A program made the position numbers and the translations under genes. Under the pieces are notes generated by a model. The model ran no database searches, was not told the origin of the DNA, and saw only the letters and a program-made list of their open reading frames with translations. Of a stretch of DNA of 5,998 bases, positions 4,766 to 5,998 are shown piece by piece. The first letter of the stretch is position 1; each line of letters opens with the position of its first letter. Source of the stretch: Eubacterium sp. (GTDB lineage Bacteria > Bacillota > Clostridia > Lachnospirales > Lachnospiraceae); NCBI GenBank assembly GCA_024681495.1, contig JAILAS010000008.1, positions 1-5,998 on the forward strand, given 5' to 3'.

Positions 4766-5998
4766 TTATACGAATCTCGAAACCTCGTCCTGAAGCTTGT
4801 TGATTCCGTCGAGGTCAGCGTCTGCGCCTTCCTTAATGGTATTCATAGAATCTACCAGCACATTGACGTTATCCGTAGCCTCTGTCACTCCTGTGGTGCA
4901 CTCGCCGATAGTATTGGTAACGACTCTGAGAGAATCTGTCACGCTGCCGATAGCATCGCGAAGCTCATCCATGCTGTCATTGTACTCGCCGATGATGTGC
5001 TCCATACTCTCCGCGTCAGAGTAGTATGCATCAGCCACTTCCTCAAAGCCGGTGTAGTCCGTCATAATGCTTCCCGTAACCAGCTCCATCATGTCGTTGG
5101 ATGCCCTGGTGAGGTCGTTTACGCTGCCGACCACGCCGCTGGAAATCTCCTGGATGTTATTGGCGGTCTCGCGGGAATTGTCGGCGAGTACCCTGATTTC
5201 CTCGGCAACCACCGCGAAGCCCTTTCCGGCCTCTCCGGCCCTGGCCGCCTCGATAGAGGCGTTGAGCGCGAGGAGATTCGTCTGTCCGGCGATTTCGAGG
5301 ATGTCGTTGGTGAGGTTCGTGATCTCATCAACCTTGCGGGATGCAGCAATCGCCTCCTCGAGGCTCTTCTGCTTCTCATCCATGCTTGCAACTATCGAAT
5401 TCTTGCTGGCAATGGTGCTCTCCTTGATATCGGACGCACGGTTCTTAATCTCGTTAACCAACTGACTTCCACGCTCCGACTCCTCGGAAACGTGACCCAC
5501 GGTCTCCATTACCCTGTCGGCATCGCCCGCGATGGACTGGGCGGATCCTGCCACCTCTTCCATGGAGGCGGAAAGCTCCTCCATTACCGCCGAGATATTC
5601 ATCGAGGACTCGGACGCCCCGACGATGACGGTATTGGTATTGGTTGCGGTACTCTGTACCTGACCGGAAGTATCCCTGACGGTTCCGATTACGCCATTCA
5701 GGGTAGCAATAAACGAGTTCAGGCTGCTCACCAGCTGACCGGTCTCGTCGTTGGAAACGACGGTGATTTCGGTGGTAAGATCTCCGTGGCCGGAGTGAAC
5801 ATCGTCGATGAGCTTGGTAACTTCCTTAGTAGCCATCTTCATGGGCTTGGCGATGGACCTGCCCGCGAAGAAGAGCACCGCAAGTCCGAGAATAAAGCAG
5901 ATGACTCCAACGGTCACGGCCCTCACGATGAGCGCCCTGGTGTCGGACTCGAACTTACTCGCCTCTACGGAAACCTCGCAAACGAAGTTATCGCTCTT
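4766..5998 (-). CDS. Methyl-accepting chemotaxis protein, N-terminal sensor part outside window
   Basis: An open frame enters at the right edge and gives the last 410 residues of a transmembrane chemoreceptor. The internal GTG at 5926 is not the start, because the frame continues upstream without a stop. Visible parts are a short end of an extracellular domain (1-21), a membrane helix (about 22-45), a HAMP domain (about 46-100, with KP near its start and DETGQL before its second helix), then a long coiled coil. The signalling tip is highly conserved (IAGQTNLLALNASIEAARAG, then EAGKGFAVVAEEIRVLAD; about 236-273) and binds CheA and CheW in the cytoplasm. The arms on each side are about 150 residues, a long-cytoplasmic-domain class. 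The return arm contains a DYTGFEEVADAYYSDA segment of the kind I recall from clostridial receptors. It ends in SRFV with no CheR-binding NWxxF tail. The ligand cannot be inferred. The promoter is outside the window. Confidence 0.93.
   Translation of the reverse strand, partial: KSDNFVCEVSVEASKFESDTRALIVRAVTVGVICFILGLAVLFFAGRSIAKPMKMATKEVTKLIDDVHSGHGDLTTEITVVSNDETGQLVSSLNSFIATLNGVIGTVRDTSGQVQSTATNTNTVIVGASESSMNISAVMEELSASMEEVAGSAQSIAGDADRVMETVGHVSEESERGSQLVNEIKNRASDIKESTIASKNSIVASMDEKQKSLEEAIAASRKVDEITNLTNDILEIAGQTNLLALNASIEAARAGEAGKGFAVVAEEIRVLADNSRETANNIQEISSGVVGSVNDLTRASNDMMELVTGSIMTDYTGFEEVADAYYSDAESMEHIIGEYNDSMDELRDAIGSVTDSLRVVTNTIGECTTGVTEATDNVNVLVDSMNTIKEGADADLDGINKLQDEVSRFV

Noticed and set aside
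5119..5391. 90-codon Arg/Ser-rich minus-strand frame
   Set aside because: It is a frame shadow lying wholly inside the conserved signalling domain of the chemoreceptor.
4766..5926. Treating the chemoreceptor as a complete gene starting with GTG at 5926
   Set aside because: The frame stays open to the window edge, and a start there would fall at the edge of the membrane helix and remove the sensor domain.

Overview
The window looks like chromosomal DNA from an anaerobic, probably gut- or rumen-dwelling member of the Clostridia. This is inferred from strong AAGGAGG-type ribosome binding sites, extended -10 promoters, short-loop hairpins followed by long T tracts, AT-rich intergenic DNA between moderately GC-rich genes, and the gene types: an OFA-type transporter, an old-yellow-enzyme-like flavoprotein, a clostridial-style chemoreceptor and a STAS-phosphotransferase. 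No rRNA, tRNA, CRISPR array, insertion sequence or phage gene was seen, and no gene-free stretch exceeds about 200 bases.

Layout, left to right. The 3' end of a plus-strand flavin/FAD oxidoreductase (1-168) meets a bidirectional terminator (189-224). Three minus-strand genes follow: a classical short-chain dehydrogenase/reductase (SDR1, 232-987), a second one (SDR2, 1140-1919) and a 12-helix MFS transporter of the OFA type (2031-3287). A roughly 200-base divergent promoter region separates the transporter from a plus-strand gene (3489-4676) that encodes a STAS (anti-anti-sigma) domain fused to an aminoglycoside-phosphotransferase-like kinase. That gene converges, across a bidirectional terminator (about 4705-4744), on a minus-strand methyl-accepting chemotaxis protein (4766 to beyond 5998) whose sensor domain lies outside the window.

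How the genes may work together. The flavoprotein, the two SDRs and the transporter would suit uptake and stepwise reduction or oxidation of a small organic acid or a polycyclic or phenolic substrate. The substrate cannot be read from the sequence. The three minus-strand genes are not one simple operon: the transporter and SDR2 each end in terminator-like hairpins, and SDR1 has its own strong promoter. The STAS-kinase and the chemoreceptor look like signalling genes, and any link to the metabolic genes is inference from position.

The most unusual parts are the SDR2-SDR1 gap, where a terminator-like hairpin, an extended -10 promoter, an inverted repeat over the -35 box and an alternative RNA pairing partner are packed into about 85 bases; the STAS-kinase fusion; and the structured leader of the transporter gene.
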